Shown here: positions 22,025 through 32,769 of the stretch, one piece after another
Layout of the letters: each line of letters starts with the position of its first letter
Numbering within the stretch: the stretch's first letter is position 1
NCBI RefSeq assembly: GCF_028640845.1
Contig: NC_080539.1
Location: 105,054,554 to 105,118,553 of the forward strand
Length of the DNA: 64,000 nt
Reading direction: 5' to 3'
DNA from: Ahaetulla prasina
Taxonomy: Eukaryota; Chordata; Lepidosauria; Squamata; Colubridae
Translations under genes and position numbers: made by a program
Notes under the pieces: generated by a model
The model's database searches: none
Seen by the model: only the letters and a program-made list of their open reading frames with translations
What the model was told of the DNA's origin: nothing

Positions 22025-23629
22025 ATCATGGACCTTAACCACTGGTTCCCAATGCTTGTTGGATTATGTAGATGCATTTTAACTCTTCTAACTAAGCTAA
22101 ACCAGCTACAGGTACCTGAACAGACTTGTAAGTGGATCACAAGCTTCCTAACATACAGGAAGCAGCAGGTGAAGCTAAGCAGGATCACATCAGATACCTG
22201 TACAATTAGCACAGGGGCCCCCCAAGGCTGTGTGCTCTCCCCACTTCTCTCTGTATACCAATGACTGCATCTTTAACGATCCATCTGTTAAACTACTGAA
22301 GTTCGCAGATGACACAACAGTGATTGGTCTCATTCGAGACAATGATGAATCTGCATACAGACGGGAGGTTGAACGACTAGCCTCATGGTGCGACCAAAAC
22401 AATCTGGAACTGAACACACTCAAAACCGTAGAAATGGTGGTAGACTTTAGGAGAAACCCTTCCATACTTCCACTTCTCACAATACTAGACAACACAGTAT
22501 CAACAGTAGAAACCAGGGGCCTCTGGTGACTCAACAGACTAAGCAGTCTGTTATTAACACAGCTGCTTGCAGTTACTGCAAGTTCAAGTCCCACCAGGCC
22601 CAAGGTTGACTCAGCCTTCCATCCTTTATAAGGTAGGTAAAATGAGGACCCAGATTGTTGGGGGCAATAAGTTGACTTTGTATATAATATACAAATGGAT
22701 GAAGACTATTGCTTAACACAATGTAAGCCGCCCTGAGTCTTCGGAGAAGGGCGGGATATAAATTCAAATAATAAAAAAAAAACCTTCAAATTTCTAGGTT
22801 CTATCATATCACAAGATCTAAAAAGGACAACTAATATCAAAAACATCATTAAAAAAGGACAACAAAGAATATTCTTTCTGCGCCAACTCAGAAAGCTCAA
22901 ACTGCCCAAGGAGCTGCTGATGCAGTTCTACAGAGGAATTATTGAGTCTGTCATCTGCACCTCTATAACTGTCTGGTTCGGTTCTGCAATCCAACAAGAG
23001 AGACACAGACTTCAGAGAATAATTAGAACTACAGAAAAAACAATTGCTACCAACCTGCCTTCCATTGAGGACCTGTATACTGCAGGAATTAAGAAGAGGG
23101 CCGTGAAAATATTTTCAGACCCCTCACATCCTGGACATAAACTGTTTCAACTCCTACCCTCAAAATGACACTATAGAGCACTGCACACCAGAACAACTAG
23201 ACACAAGAACATTTTTTCCCAAACGCCATCACTCTGCTAAACAAACAATTCCCTCAACACTGTCAAACTATTTACTAAATCTGCACTATTAATCTTCTCA
23301 TCGTTCCCATCACCAATCTCTTTCACTCATGACTGTATGACTGTAACTTTGTTGCTGGTATCCTTATGATTTATATTGATATTGATTGTTTCCTGATTGC
23401 TTATTTTTACCCTATGACTATCATGAAGTGTTAAATTTGTACCCTATGACTATCATTAAGTGTTGTACCTTAGAATTCTTGATGAACATATCTTTTCTTT
23501 TATGTACACTGAGAGCATATGCACCAAGACAAATTCCTTGTGTGTCCAATCACACTTGGCCAATAAAATTCAATTCAATTCAATTCAATTCTATTCTGTT
23601 CTATTCTAGATATATAGCTATAGATATAG
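22025..23629 (+). mobile_element. Snake1-type CR1/L3 LINE copy 1, with nested SINE
   Basis: RT region first: KWITSFLTYRKQQVKLSRIT, STGAPQGCVLSPLLS, then after a frameshift SLYTNDC and a KFADDTTVIGLI active-site block, then NNLELNTLKTVEMVVDFRRN. A SINE at 22516-22780 interrupts the frame. The C-terminal half resumes with FLGSIISQDL, KKGQQRIFFLRQL, YRGIIESVICTSITVWFGSA and ends near SHPGHKLFQLLPSK. The 3' UTR ends ttggccaataaaattc plus an (AATTC)/(ATTCT) tail at 23567-23608. A second copy follows directly. Confidence 0.88.
22516..22780 (+). mobile_element. tRNA-derived SINE, L2-tailed type, nested in Snake1 LINE
   Basis: Near-identical in layout to 415-670: ggggcctctggtgactcaac head, gttcaagtccc B box, gggcgggatataaat tail with poly(A). 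It interrupts the LINE between GTAGAAACC and TTCAAATTT, which are contiguous in the LINE copy at about 23737-23755. The sequence aaacc occurs at both junctions as a short target duplication. Confidence 0.85.
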
Positions 23630-24500
23630 AACAATCTGGAACTGAACACACTCAAAACCGTAGAAATGGTGGTAGACTTTAGGAGAAACCCTTCCATACT
23701 TCCACCTCTCACAATACTTGACAACACAGTATCAACAGTAGAAACCTTCACATTTCTGGGTTCTATCATATCGCAAGATCTCAAATGGACAGCTAACATC
23801 AAAAACATCATTAAAAAAGGACAACAAAGAATGTTCTTTCTGCGCCAACTCAGTAAGCTCAAACTGCCCAAGGAGCTGCTGATCCAATTCTACAGAGGAA
23901 TTATTGAGTCTGTCATTTGCACCTCTATAACTGTCTGGTTCGGTTCTGCAACCCAACAAGAAAAACACAGACTTCAGAGGATAATTAGAACTGCAGAAAA
24001 AATAATTGCTACCAACCTGCCTTCCATTGAGGACCTGTATACTGCACGAATCAAGAAGAGGGCCGTGAAAATATTTGCAGATCCCTCGCATCCTGGACAT
24101 AAACTGTTTCAACTCCTACCCTCAAAACGACGCTATAGAGCACTGCACATCAGAACAACTAGACACAAGAACAGTTTTTTCCCGAAGGCCATCACTCTGC
24201 TAAACAAATAATTCCCTCAACACTGTCAGACTATTTACTGAATCTGCACTACTATTAATCGTTTCATAGTTCCCATCACCAATCTCTTTCCACTTATGAC
24301 TGTATGACTATAACTTGTTGCTGGCAATCCTTATGATTTATATTGATATATTGACCATCAATTGTGTTGTAAATGTTTTACCTTGATGAATGTATCTTTT
24401 CTTTTATGTACACTGAGAGCATATGCACCAAGACAAATTCCTTGTGTGTCCAATCACACTTGGCCAATAAATTCTATTCTAAATTCTAAATTCTAGACCT
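23630..24500 (+). mobile_element. Snake1-type CR1/L3 LINE copy 2
   Basis: 5' truncated, starting at aacaatctggaactgaacac. The frame from 23666 runs 181 codons: MVVDFRRNPSILPPLTILDN through the RT C-terminus to ITLLNK. The 3' UTR ends ttggccaataaattctattc. It is head-to-tail with copy 1 and about 99% identical by eye to copy 3. Confidence 0.88.
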
Positions 24501-24556
24501 GGGTTGACAAATAGGATTGGTAATCTGAGAAAGTAGTAGTCTTGTACAGCATAGAA

Positions 24557-24985
24557 CAGTGTTGGCGAACCTATGGCACATGTGCCAGAAGCAGCACATG
24601 AAACATCCTGCGAAGAATGTGCGGCCTCGCTGGCTCCTATTCTGCGTTCCTGTGATCACACACGCGCCGGTCAGCTGGCTATCACACAGGTGGGTGTGAC
24701 GGAATCCAGAAGGGCAGTGTGCCATAATGCATGCATAGGCCAGCACCCAAACTTCCGGGTTGACGTTGCACGCATGTGCGATGGCCAGCTGCTTGTTGGG
24801 CACGCGTCCATGCTGGTGTTTGGGTGCCGGCTCACACATGCGTGACAGACCACTGCTCCGCTGGGTATCGGCACTCCCCTGCGCACGAATGCCAGAGGGG
24901 CCATGCATACCTCGCGGGATGGTTTTGAGTGCCACTTCCGGCATAAAGCCCGGCATGCGGTGATGTCAAAGGTTCACCATCACTG
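24557..24985. mobile_element. hAT-like element, GTTGGCGAACC family, perfect TSD
   Basis: Terminal repeats cagtgttggcgaaccta and ggttcaccatcactg. Perfect 8-bp duplication gcatagaa at 24549-24556 and 24986-24993. The 429-bp interior is GC-rich. No transposase is seen. Confidence 0.9.
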
Positions 24986-24993
24986 GCATAGAA

Positions 24994-25609
24994 GATAGAT
25001 TTAAGCAAGCAAAGAGAGGCAGCTTCTGCCAGATGTTACATTGCTGATTCTGTGATACAGGCTTTCTCCTGGCTTTTTTGAGGAAAAGCTTTTGTTGCTT
25101 TGGAGAACATATCACTCCGTATTTTAACATAGTTGATTTAAAACAACGTACAACTCATATTAATTAGTGTAACCCCCCAGAAATGTAATCTTATTCTCAA
25201 TTTTGAAGACAGTCTTTTTCATCAAAGTTCCTTGGTCTTTTGTGGTTCTAGTCTTAACCAATATTGTGGGGGGTTTTTTTTAAATTATTTGCTTTAAAAC
25301 CAGTTGAAGCACCAAAAAGACCTTTAAGTTCTTCATTTTCAGTTACATTAATAGCTCTTGTATTAGATCATCAGCAGAGACCCTCATTTATGTCTCTTTT
25401 TAAATTTTCAAATCCAATATATCTAATGTCTAATATCTCAAGGGAAGCCCTTGTAGCTTTTTCTGTTGACTCAGGGGATTTTAAAGTGGATACTTGGTTG
25501 TGCCCATGGTTGTTACAAGAAATAGCTGATTTTTGGCAATATACATTGTATGCAGCTAATTCTATGCTGAAATATGGAACAAGAAGTCCAACTAAGGACA
25601 AAAGGACAA
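24994..25609. other. Non-coding, no recognised element
   Basis: An open stretch of 140 codons from 25264 runs into LINE copy 3 and has no recognisable domain. Confidence 0.5.
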
Positions 25610-25615
25610 AAGAAG

Positions 25616-26354
25616 TCCAAAAGGACAACAAAGAATGTTCTTTCTGCACCAACTCAGTAAGCTCAAACTGCCCAAGGAGCTGCTGATCCAATTCTACAGA
25701 GGAATTATTGAGTCTGTCATTTGCACCTCTATAACTGTCTGGTTCGGTTCTGCAACCCAACAAGAAAAACACAGACTTCAGAGGATAATTAGAACTGCAG
25801 AAAAAATAATTGCTACCAACCTGCCTTCCATTGAGGACCTGTATACTGCACGAATCAAGAAGAGGGCCGTGAAAATATTTGCAGATCCCTCGCATCCTGG
25901 ACATAAACTGTTTCAACTCCTACCCTCAAAACGACGCTATAGAGCACTGCACACCAGAACAACTAGACACAAGAACAGTTTTTTCCCCGAAGGCCATCAC
26001 TCTGCTAAACAAATAATTCCCTCAACACTGTCAGACTATTTACTGAATCTGCACTACTATTAATCGTTTCATAGTTCCCATCACCAATCTCTTTCCACTT
26101 ATGACTGTATGACTATAACTTGTTGCTGGCAATCCTTATGATTTATATTGATATATTGATCATCAATTGTGTTGTAAATGTTGTACCTTGATGAACGTAT
26201 CTTTTCTTTTATGTACACTGAGAGCATATGCACAAAGACAAATTCCTTGTGTGTCCAATCACACTTGGCCAATAAAAAATTCTATTCTATTCTATTCTAT
26301 TCTATTCTATTCTATTCTATTCTATTCTATTCTATTCTATTCTATTCTATTCTA
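25616..26354 (+). mobile_element. Snake1-type CR1/L3 LINE copy 3 with (TTCTA)n tail
   Basis: Starts aaaaggacaacaaagaatg and encodes the C-terminal RT segment (MFFLHQLSKLKLPKELLIQF onward). It ends with ttggccaataaaaaattcta and about 15 TTCTA units (26279-26354). By eye about seven differences from copy 2 over roughly 650 bp. Confidence 0.88.
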
Positions 26355-26999
26355 ACTAAGTACAATGAAACATGGTTCCACAAAAGTGTGCAACAGAGTG
26401 GTGGAGCTGAATCAGACAATGAATTGCTTTATTTTACGCTGGGAACACCGATGTGTGAGATTGTCTGTAAAGATTTACACCCTTTGTCCTACCTTTTGGT
26501 CTTTTACAAACTAGTAGCAGACAGATAAAAAAAATTATGGGAAGATTTTTGCCCCAGGCCTGGGAACAAAAGTTCAATTTATGACAATCTTTCTAGTTAG
26601 TTGTAGAGAAAAAGCGGTAATGCCAATCAATTCTTGTGGAAAGATGTTCTATTTTATTCTGAGCAAAATAGATTTGCAGCCTTCCATGGGCCAACAAGCA
26701 TCCCAATTTATTGTATTCTTTTATCTGAAAAGCCAAACCTCTCAGCATGACGGATAAAAGTATTTGGCTCCATGGCAGTCATCCCTCACAAAAGGAATAA
26801 AGACAAAAGGTTTGGGGTTCTACTGTATGTTTCCAGAGCTTCATCTCTTTGCCAATACAAAATTGGAAAGTGCACAAACGGATTCTACAGAGTATTCCAA
26901 ATGGTCTTTAGTTTGGGGGTAGTACAGAATAGTGAATGGGATTTGGACAGAAGTCAACAAAAATTTGAGATTTCTTATTCTGTAACATAACTGTGTCTC
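26355..26999. other. Non-coding, no recognised element
   Basis: Unique-looking; no domain or repeat recognised. Confidence 0.5.
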
Positions 27000-27222
27000 A
27001 CTTACTTTGGCCATGTCATGTGGGGAAATTCATTGGAGAAAGCAATTATGTTGGGAAAAGTTAGGAAACCAGGCACCCAAAGAACACAATGGCTGGACAC
27101 CATCTAAATTGACACCAGCCATAACATAGAAAATCTCAAAGAAATAGTGCAGGATCGAAAGATGTAGAGAGACCTGGCTCATAGAATCACCAAGAGTCAG
27201 ACACGACTGAATGGATAACATT

Positions 27223-27270
<48 letters not shown>
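27000..27270 (+). mobile_element. RTE/Bov-B LINE 3' end with (ATC)n tail
   Basis: Degenerate coding for the RTE C-terminus: HFGHVMW, NSLEKAIMLGKV, TQRTQWLD, EIVQDRK, SQTRLNG in broken frames. The 3' end has gagtcagacacgactgaatg and an (ATC)n run at 27223-27270. Confidence 0.78.
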
Positions 27271-27272
<2 letters not shown>

Positions 27273-27304
27273 GTAGCAATAAAAATAATACAATTATTTT
27301 CCCC

Positions 27305-27368
27305 TTTAAACAGCTTGGAGAGAGCTGTGAAATGGTATATAAATCTGTTAGAAGTCTAGCTGCTATTT
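27305..27368 (+). mobile_element. SINE 3' tail fragment
   Basis: cttggagagagctgtgaaatggtatataaatct resembles the tail of the 19499-19740 SINE. Only the tail is present. Confidence 0.55.
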
Positions 27369-27370
27369 TC

Positions 27371-27790
27371 AGCTCCCATAACGGGTGCCGCTGCTTTGGC
27401 CGTTGGGAAGCCCTGCTAATTAGACAATAGGCCTCCATGGTTGTTTACCCGGCTGTCGCCTGGATATATCTGATTAAGGCTAATCAGACGCAAGCCATCA
27501 TCGCGGACGGGTGTTAACTCATCGCTATGTTGCAGACAACATCCCACTGAACCGTTTGCTGATTTTTCAGCCGGCCGGGGAAAAGAGGTCAGATGGCTAT
27601 TCTCGCCCAGGGAACTGACAGGAGCACTGAGATCCCCATGGAATAAATTGCCCTGGAAGCAAGGTCAATGTGGGCGGAATTTGCACGAGGAGCTTTAGAT
27701 TTTCCACTGGGTATTTCTTTATTTTTTATTTTAAAAAAGTTATATTCCATTCTTGATCTCTGTATGGGAAAATCCCTAAAACGAAGTGTT
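27371..27790. promoter_or_regulatory. Candidate conserved non-coding block
   Basis: From about 27371 to 27660 the sequence is unique-looking and richer in GC and CpG than its surroundings (cataacgggtgccgctgc, atcatcgcggacgggtg, cagccggccggggaa). It lies about 3 kb upstream of the putative SGK1 exon. There is no direct evidence of function. Confidence 0.25.
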
Positions 27791-27794
27791 TTGC

Positions 27795-27905
27795 ACTGCT
27801 TGGGAAAACTCAAAATAACAGAGTTGGAAGAGACCTTGGAGGTCATCTACTTCAACACACACACACCCCGCCCTCTCCACCCCCCCGCCCAAGCAGGAGA
27901 CCCTA
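27795..27905 (-). mobile_element. CR1 LINE 3' UTR fragment
   Basis: acagagttggaagagacctt followed by ggaggtcatctacttcaac and gcccaagcaggagaccctac is the inverse of the CR1 3' end seen at 47709-47796. A CA/CCCC-rich stretch interrupts it. Confidence 0.7.
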
Positions 27906-27906
27906 C

Positions 27907-27956
27907 ACCGGTGACGGCTAACCTTTTCGGCACCAGAGCACCAGAACTTGCAAGAC
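27907..27956. mobile_element. hAT-like terminal fragment
   Basis: ccggtgacggctaacctttt and cggcacc match the start of the TGGCGAACC family. It is truncated by the following LINE fragment. Confidence 0.5.
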
Positions 27957-28350
27957 TTCCTACCCTCAAAACGACGCTATAGAGCACTGCACACCAGAAC
28001 AACTAGACACAAGAACAGTTTTTTCCCCCGAAGGCCATCACTCTGCTAAACAAATAATTCCCTCAACACTGTCAAACTATTTACTAAATCTGCATTACTA
28101 TTAATCTTCTCATCGTTTCCATCACCCATCTCCTTCCACTTATGATTGTATGACTGTAACTTTTTGCTGCTATCATTAAGGGTTAAATTGTACCCTATGA
28201 CCATCATTTGTGTTGTAAATGATGTCCCTTGATGAAGGTATTTTTTTTCTTTTTCTTTTATGTACACTGAGAGCATATGCACCAAAACAAATTCCTTGTG
28301 TATCCAATCACACTTGGCCAATAAATTCTATTCTATTCTATTCTATTCTA
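27957..28350 (+). mobile_element. Snake1-type CR1/L3 LINE copy 4, 3' end
   Basis: Begins ctaccctcaaaacgacgcta, just upstream of the end of the RT frame, and continues through the 3' UTR to ttggccaataaattctattc with a short (ATTCT) tail. Confidence 0.85.
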
Positions 28351-28783
28351 AGTTATAAACTGAAATGAAGGAAGCTTGAGACAACAGTGCAGAGTTTTTG
28401 TGTGTGGCAGATATTTGGTTGGGTACTTGTTTGTTTTCATTCAAAACAATTAGTAGCCCAGGAATTCTTTCCTAGTAAATTGTTGCTCAGACTTTATGTT
28501 AATGGATCTCAGGGTTCTATTATGAAACGAAGTAGATTCCATGGTGCAGAAATGGATGTGAATTATTTCCTAGCAGGAACCTCTAATGCACTGTGCTTCA
28601 ACTTGAAGTGGCCTTTTCCAGCACTGGATTCATTCCAGACCTTGCAGAGTATGGAGCTGTAGCTCCAATGTGCAAAGTGTCAACTTGGGGAAAGCAGAGT
28701 GAAAAAGGAGTAGGCAAGGCACAACCAGAGCTCTGGAGAAGTGTTTGTGAAGTTGATAGAACTGGAAGACAGGGAGGTCCAGG
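28351..28783. other. Non-coding, no recognised element
   Basis: Unique-looking; no domain recognised. Confidence 0.5.
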
Positions 28784-28791
28784 GACTTGCC

Positions 28792-29090
28792 CAAGGGTGA
28801 AATCCAGCAGGTTTTGGCAGGTTCTGGAGAACTGGTAGCAGAAATTTTGAGCAGTTTGGAGAACTGGTAGCGGAAACTTTGAGCAGTTCAGAGAATTGGT
28901 AAATAAGAGAATCACCTCTGGCTGGCGCCAGAATGGGGTGGGAATGGAGGTGGGGTAGGAATGGAGATTTTACAATATCCTTCCCCCAGGAGTGGGGAGG
29001 GAATGGGGATTTTGCAGTATCCTTCCCCTGCTACACCCACCAAGCCATGCCCACAGAACCGGTAGTAAAAAAAATTGGATTTCACCACTG
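28792..29090. mobile_element. hAT-like MITE, CAGTGGTGGGTTTCAAA-related family
   Basis: Ends caagggtgaaatccagcagg and ttggatttcaccactg. The 8-bp flanks gacttgcc (28784-28791) and gtcttgcc (29091-29098) differ at one base. The interior repeats ggagaactggtagc and ends with agaaccggtagtaaaa, shared with 43815-44080 and 53355-53603. Confidence 0.82.
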
Positions 29091-29098
29091 GTCTTGCC

Positions 29099-29349
29099 CA
29101 CATTGTGCCTGCTAACCCACAGGAATATCACTAGTCAGATACCATCCTTTAGTAGCTTGAGAATTCTTAAGCAGGAGAAATGAAGTAAACTCTTTGCTCA
29201 GGTACAAGAAACCCATTTGGATAATGGAACTGAGAAAGTCCTGAATATGTTGAGACTATGGTTTTTAAGAGAAGGGAAAGACTTTTGCACATTGCACTTT
29301 GAACTGCCTAGGCTGTTATTTTGCTTAAGATCAAGTGTGGTGTATTCTG
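29099..29349. other. Non-coding, no recognised element
   Basis: No domain or repeat recognised. Confidence 0.5.
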
Positions 29350-29640
29350 ACCTATTATATTGATTGATTGTGTGCCATCAAGTCATTTTCAACTTCTAGT
29401 TATTACATGGATAGATTTTCTCCATGACAATCTATCCCTAACCTGTTCTTTCAAGTCTCCCAAGGGTGCATTCATTGCCATTGTAACTGAGACCATTCAC
29501 CTTGCTGCGGGCCCTTCCCTTCTCTTCCCTTCCACTTTTTCCAGCATTAAGAGAAGCTTCTTTCTCCCTCTTTCTCCTCCTCCTTTTATTATTCTCTCAG
29601 GAATCCATCTACCAGTACAGCAGGAGATAAATTTGACTAA
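29350..29640 (-). mobile_element. Possible RTE-type LINE remnant
   Basis: Phrases tgtgccatcaagtcattttc, aagtctcccaagggtgc and actttttccagcattaagag resemble an inverse RTE 3' coding region like that at 4804-5135. It is strongly diverged. Confidence 0.4.
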
Positions 29641-29879
29641 GAAAGGAATTAGCCAGTGTCATTCAAGGGCTGAGTCCTGATGCTTCAAGAAGGACCTGGT
29701 CCACCTAGGAGCTCTGCAAGAGCGATCCTCCATCCGATGCTGGAACTTGTCATCCCTGCAGCAACTGTAATGGTTTGATCGATAGTTCTGCTCCCTTCGT
29801 CCTACCACGTCCTTCACATCTTCAAATCCAGCTTTTTTTTGGCGGGGGGTGGGGGTGGATGGGAGAGGGGAGAAATATT

Positions 29880-30664
29880 TTTAAAAAAAAACAAAAAAAA
29901 AACCCGGCAGTCCTTCTAGCTCGCTTTGTTGCTTGGTTTGCTCGCAGACCTGGGGAGCAATGGAGAGGGCGAATCAAAGGGAGCTCAGCACGCGGCGTTT
30001 TTTCTCCCCTCGGCGGCACCGAGATGGCTCTCCTGGACGCCCGATCTGCCGGTATCTCCCCCACCACTACCACCACCCTTTCCGCCTTCCGGAAGCCCAT
30101 CGCCTCGGGCGCTTTTGGCTTCCTCCCATCCCTTGCCCTGCTTTTTGCTCGAACGCTCTGGGGCTCCGCATCCTCCCGCTGGCAGTCGCCCAGTCAACCT
30201 CTCTCTCTCGCCGCCTCTTCGGTCCGCGCCGAATCACCGCGTCCAAGCGAGCCCGGCTCCAGTTTCTTCAATCGAGGTTGACTATAAGGCTGGCTCTGAG
30301 GTTGCTCAGCAAGCCCGGCCGATGTGGATAGATTGGGGATGCCGGGGAGGTTTTAAGCGAAGTGGGTGGCGGAGGTGGGGTGTTGGGGGGAGGACAAGAA
30401 GGCAAGGCGAGGCGAGAGAGGCTGGTGGTGCAGAAAGCAGGCGCAGCACAATGAAGGTGTGAGGGCGAAGCCGCCTGAGCAGAGGCTGCGCTGCCTCTCT
30501 GGTCCTCCTCCTCCTTCCTCCCTCTCTCCTCCTCCTCCTCCTCCTCCTCCTCGTCGGTCTTCAGTCGCCGTCTCCAGGCGGGGCATGGAGGGAAACGGAT
30601 GTCCGACTCGCTAAGCAAGCCCTGCTTTGGATCTATCCCCGTGGACTCCTCTCTCTCGAGGAAA
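29880..30664 (+). promoter_or_regulatory. CpG island / putative SGK1 promoter and 5' UTR
   Basis: A sharply GC- and CpG-rich block in otherwise AT-rich DNA, with dozens of CpGs (for example cggcggcaccgag, ccgcctcttcggtccgcgcc, cagtcgccgtctccaggcgg). It ends in a CCT-rich stretch (30503-30554) next to the predicted first coding exon. Its position fits a CpG-island promoter and 5' UTR for the (+) exon. The transcription start cannot be placed. Confidence 0.7.
30503..30554. repeat. (CCT)n-rich tract in 5' UTR/promoter
   Basis: Runs of cctcctcct. Glu/Gly-rich minus-strand frames over it are repeat translation. Confidence 0.85.
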
Positions 30665-30733
30665 ATGGTCAATAGAGACATGAATGGCTTTCCTGTCAAG
30701 AAGTGCTCCGCTTTTCAGTTTTTTAAGAAGAGG
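30665..30733 (+). CDS. SGK1: SGK1 alternative first coding exon (SGK1.1-type N-terminus)
   Basis: Twenty-three codons: MVNRDMNGFPVKKCSAF followed by QFFKKR, then a strong donor (agg|gtaaga) at 30734. This matches the N-terminus I recall for the membrane-associated isoform of serum/glucocorticoid-regulated kinase 1 (SGK1.1), with Arg for Lys at position 4. SGK1 is an AGC-family Ser/Thr kinase acting below PI3K/PDK1 on ion channels and transporters. In SGK1.1 a polybasic stretch at K21/K22/R23 binds PIP2 and holds the kinase at the plasma membrane; all three residues are present. The Met has a good Kozak context (A at -3, G at +4). An in-frame ATG at 30599 would add 22 residues, but its context is weaker. 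The kinase exons are not in the window; in mammals this exon lies far upstream of them. The next exon should start with VRRW. Confidence 0.87.
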
Positions 30734-30791
30734 GTAAGAAGAATGTTTTTGACACAGGGCTTGTTGGTGATGCCTATTTGGTTGAGGAGCG

Positions 30792-30793
<2 letters not shown>

Positions 30794-30823
<30 letters not shown>
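30794..30823. repeat. (CT)n microsatellite
   Basis: About 14 CT units, 60 bp after the splice donor. Confidence 0.95.
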
Positions 30824-30825
<2 letters not shown>

Positions 30826-32115
30826 GGAAGGGTCATTTTACAAGTGCAGTAGAGTGACAGCTGGACTCTTACTTGTTTTAAACAGAAAGTGGACAAGGCG
30901 GGAGTGCACGGCACTACATAAGCATCAGTTTTAATTTTGCGGTCGGGATGAGACTGGATGGTAGGACGATGGCCGAATCAAAGCTGTATCCAGAGTGGTT
31001 CTGTATCAACCGAACTCGGGAGGTTGCAGTCCGTTTTCTACAGAATTCGGCAATAGTGGCTAGATGGAGCTTCCATGCTCAGAGGCAGTGTATCTTTGAA
31101 TATCAAAGACAGAGGATGGAGAGGTTTGTTGCTTTTGCATCTTGTGGTGGTCTTCCAGAGGCATCTGGTCGGCTTGGGTTGGGAAGAGTTCACTAAATTC
31201 AATAAATCGTTGATTCGATCCATCGCAACTTTGTTTATGGCTTGATGGTCTGGATTTGGTTGTATGCTCTCTTGGGGGTGGGGGTGGGGAAGGTTTGTTC
31301 ATTTTTCTCTCCTTCCTCACAGTTCCTCATCTGAAAACTGGCAGGTACCCTGACCTGCTTTGCTCCCCCTCTAAAATGGGGATTTGGTCATTGGACAGAT
31401 GGAAAGAACAAACGTTGGAAAGAACTGTGCATGAAAATAGAAGGCAGAATATTGAGGAGCTGTAAAATGATGGTTGTCCAGCCTTGTAATAGCCTCTCCC
31501 ATTGTGTGACTCTTCTAGCTTTCTCCATTTTATCATTCAAGCAGTTTGTGACCCTTTCATTCATAATCTGCCGAAGTGCTGCATTATTTCGCCTCCATTC
31601 ATCTCTGGATGCTGAGCTATTTGCAGGTTCAGCAGAACTGTGCCACAGCCTATAATCTACCCAGTAACCAAGGTTTGTTCCATGCAGTTGCGATCCTAGA
31701 ATGCGAAGGCAGGAGAGAAGAACTGGCAACAATTGTTTGCATTGGAAGACTACTATAGAGCTTATTTCACTGGATTCTCTGGGTCCTTCTTAGCTTGTTG
31801 CACAATCTGATATAACAGATAAAAATCCAGTTTGCTTTTGAAGTGGGGAAAAATTGTGCCCATGATGTAATGCCTGGCTGATGATGCCTCCTTGTCTGGG
31901 TTCAAGCTCACAGCTGCCTACAAAGTCTTCCTTGTTAGTCCTGTTAACCGCATCCATTCTCATTCAGCAGTTCTGGGTTCCATGAGATTTAGCTAATCAA
32001 CCAGGCAACATTTTCTCTCTTAGAATGGCAATACGAAGATCGAGAGCAGATGATTAAGAAATAGGAGCGAAGAGGTTTCCAGTCCTATTTCTACCTAAAT
32101 CCTTTCTACAAGGAT

Positions 32116-32116
<1 letters not shown>
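30824..32116. other. Intronic non-coding, no recognised element
   Basis: Mostly unique-looking with no TE signature, unlike most of the window. It may include 5'-intron regulatory sequence; nothing specific is identifiable. Confidence 0.45.

Positions 32117-32162
<46 letters not shown>
32117..32162. repeat. (TG)n microsatellite
   Basis: About 23 TG units. Confidence 0.95.
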
Positions 32163-32163
<1 letters not shown>

Positions 32164-32769
32164 ATTTATATTAGGACCATATATTTCTGGTGAAGCACAA
32201 TAGTAAGAGGAGACAGATTGTGCTGTTCCTTCATTCACCAATTTCCATTCACCCTCCTTCTGCCTTATATGGAGGAGACTGTCACTTCCATTTAGCCCAG
32301 TGGTTAAGTGCAGAAAAGAGATTCCAACCGGAAGCTCCATCTCTCTTAACTCGCCACAGCAGAAAGCGTGACCCAGCCGCGCTCTGCAAGAAACTAGTTT
32401 TGATGCATGAAGTGGAAAATTGGAAACAATTCCCACAGCTGTGCATTTTGTGTAACAGTACATGGTCTTCTCCCTCTCCTTACGGCCATATGGTCAGGAT
32501 GCGTTCCTCAGTCTGCTTACCTTGCAATCTTACACATGCCTATAGAAGGGTAAAACCATTGAGTTTAATAATGTTTACTCCTTATTATAAGTGAGTCTTA
32601 GGTAAGGCCACAATTAGTGTTCGACAGGTGGGCTTTCTACAATATCATTGGCATTATTGCGGAAAAAGATTCATTATCTGGTACTAGATGGTTACCTGTG
32701 CTCCGTTACCAAACTATGTGATCGGGCTTGATAAATACAGCTTGAATATTAATGGGTAGTTACAATTGG
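32163..32769. other. Non-coding, no recognised element
   Basis: Unique-looking up to about 32600. 32615-32769 may belong to the same unclassified repeat as the following minisatellite. Confidence 0.4.

Noticed and set aside
26279..26354. Regular TTCTA repeats that could look like an array
   Set aside because: A pentanucleotide LINE tail microsatellite with no spacers; not CRISPR.
29775..30462. Frames of 130-178 codons in the CpG island
   Set aside because: High GC lowers stop frequency; three overlapping frames are open and none shows a domain or conserved start. Treated as promoter/5' UTR.
30268..30699. 143-codon minus-strand frame with Glu runs
   Set aside because: Translation of the (CCT)n tract and the antisense of the SGK1 exon.
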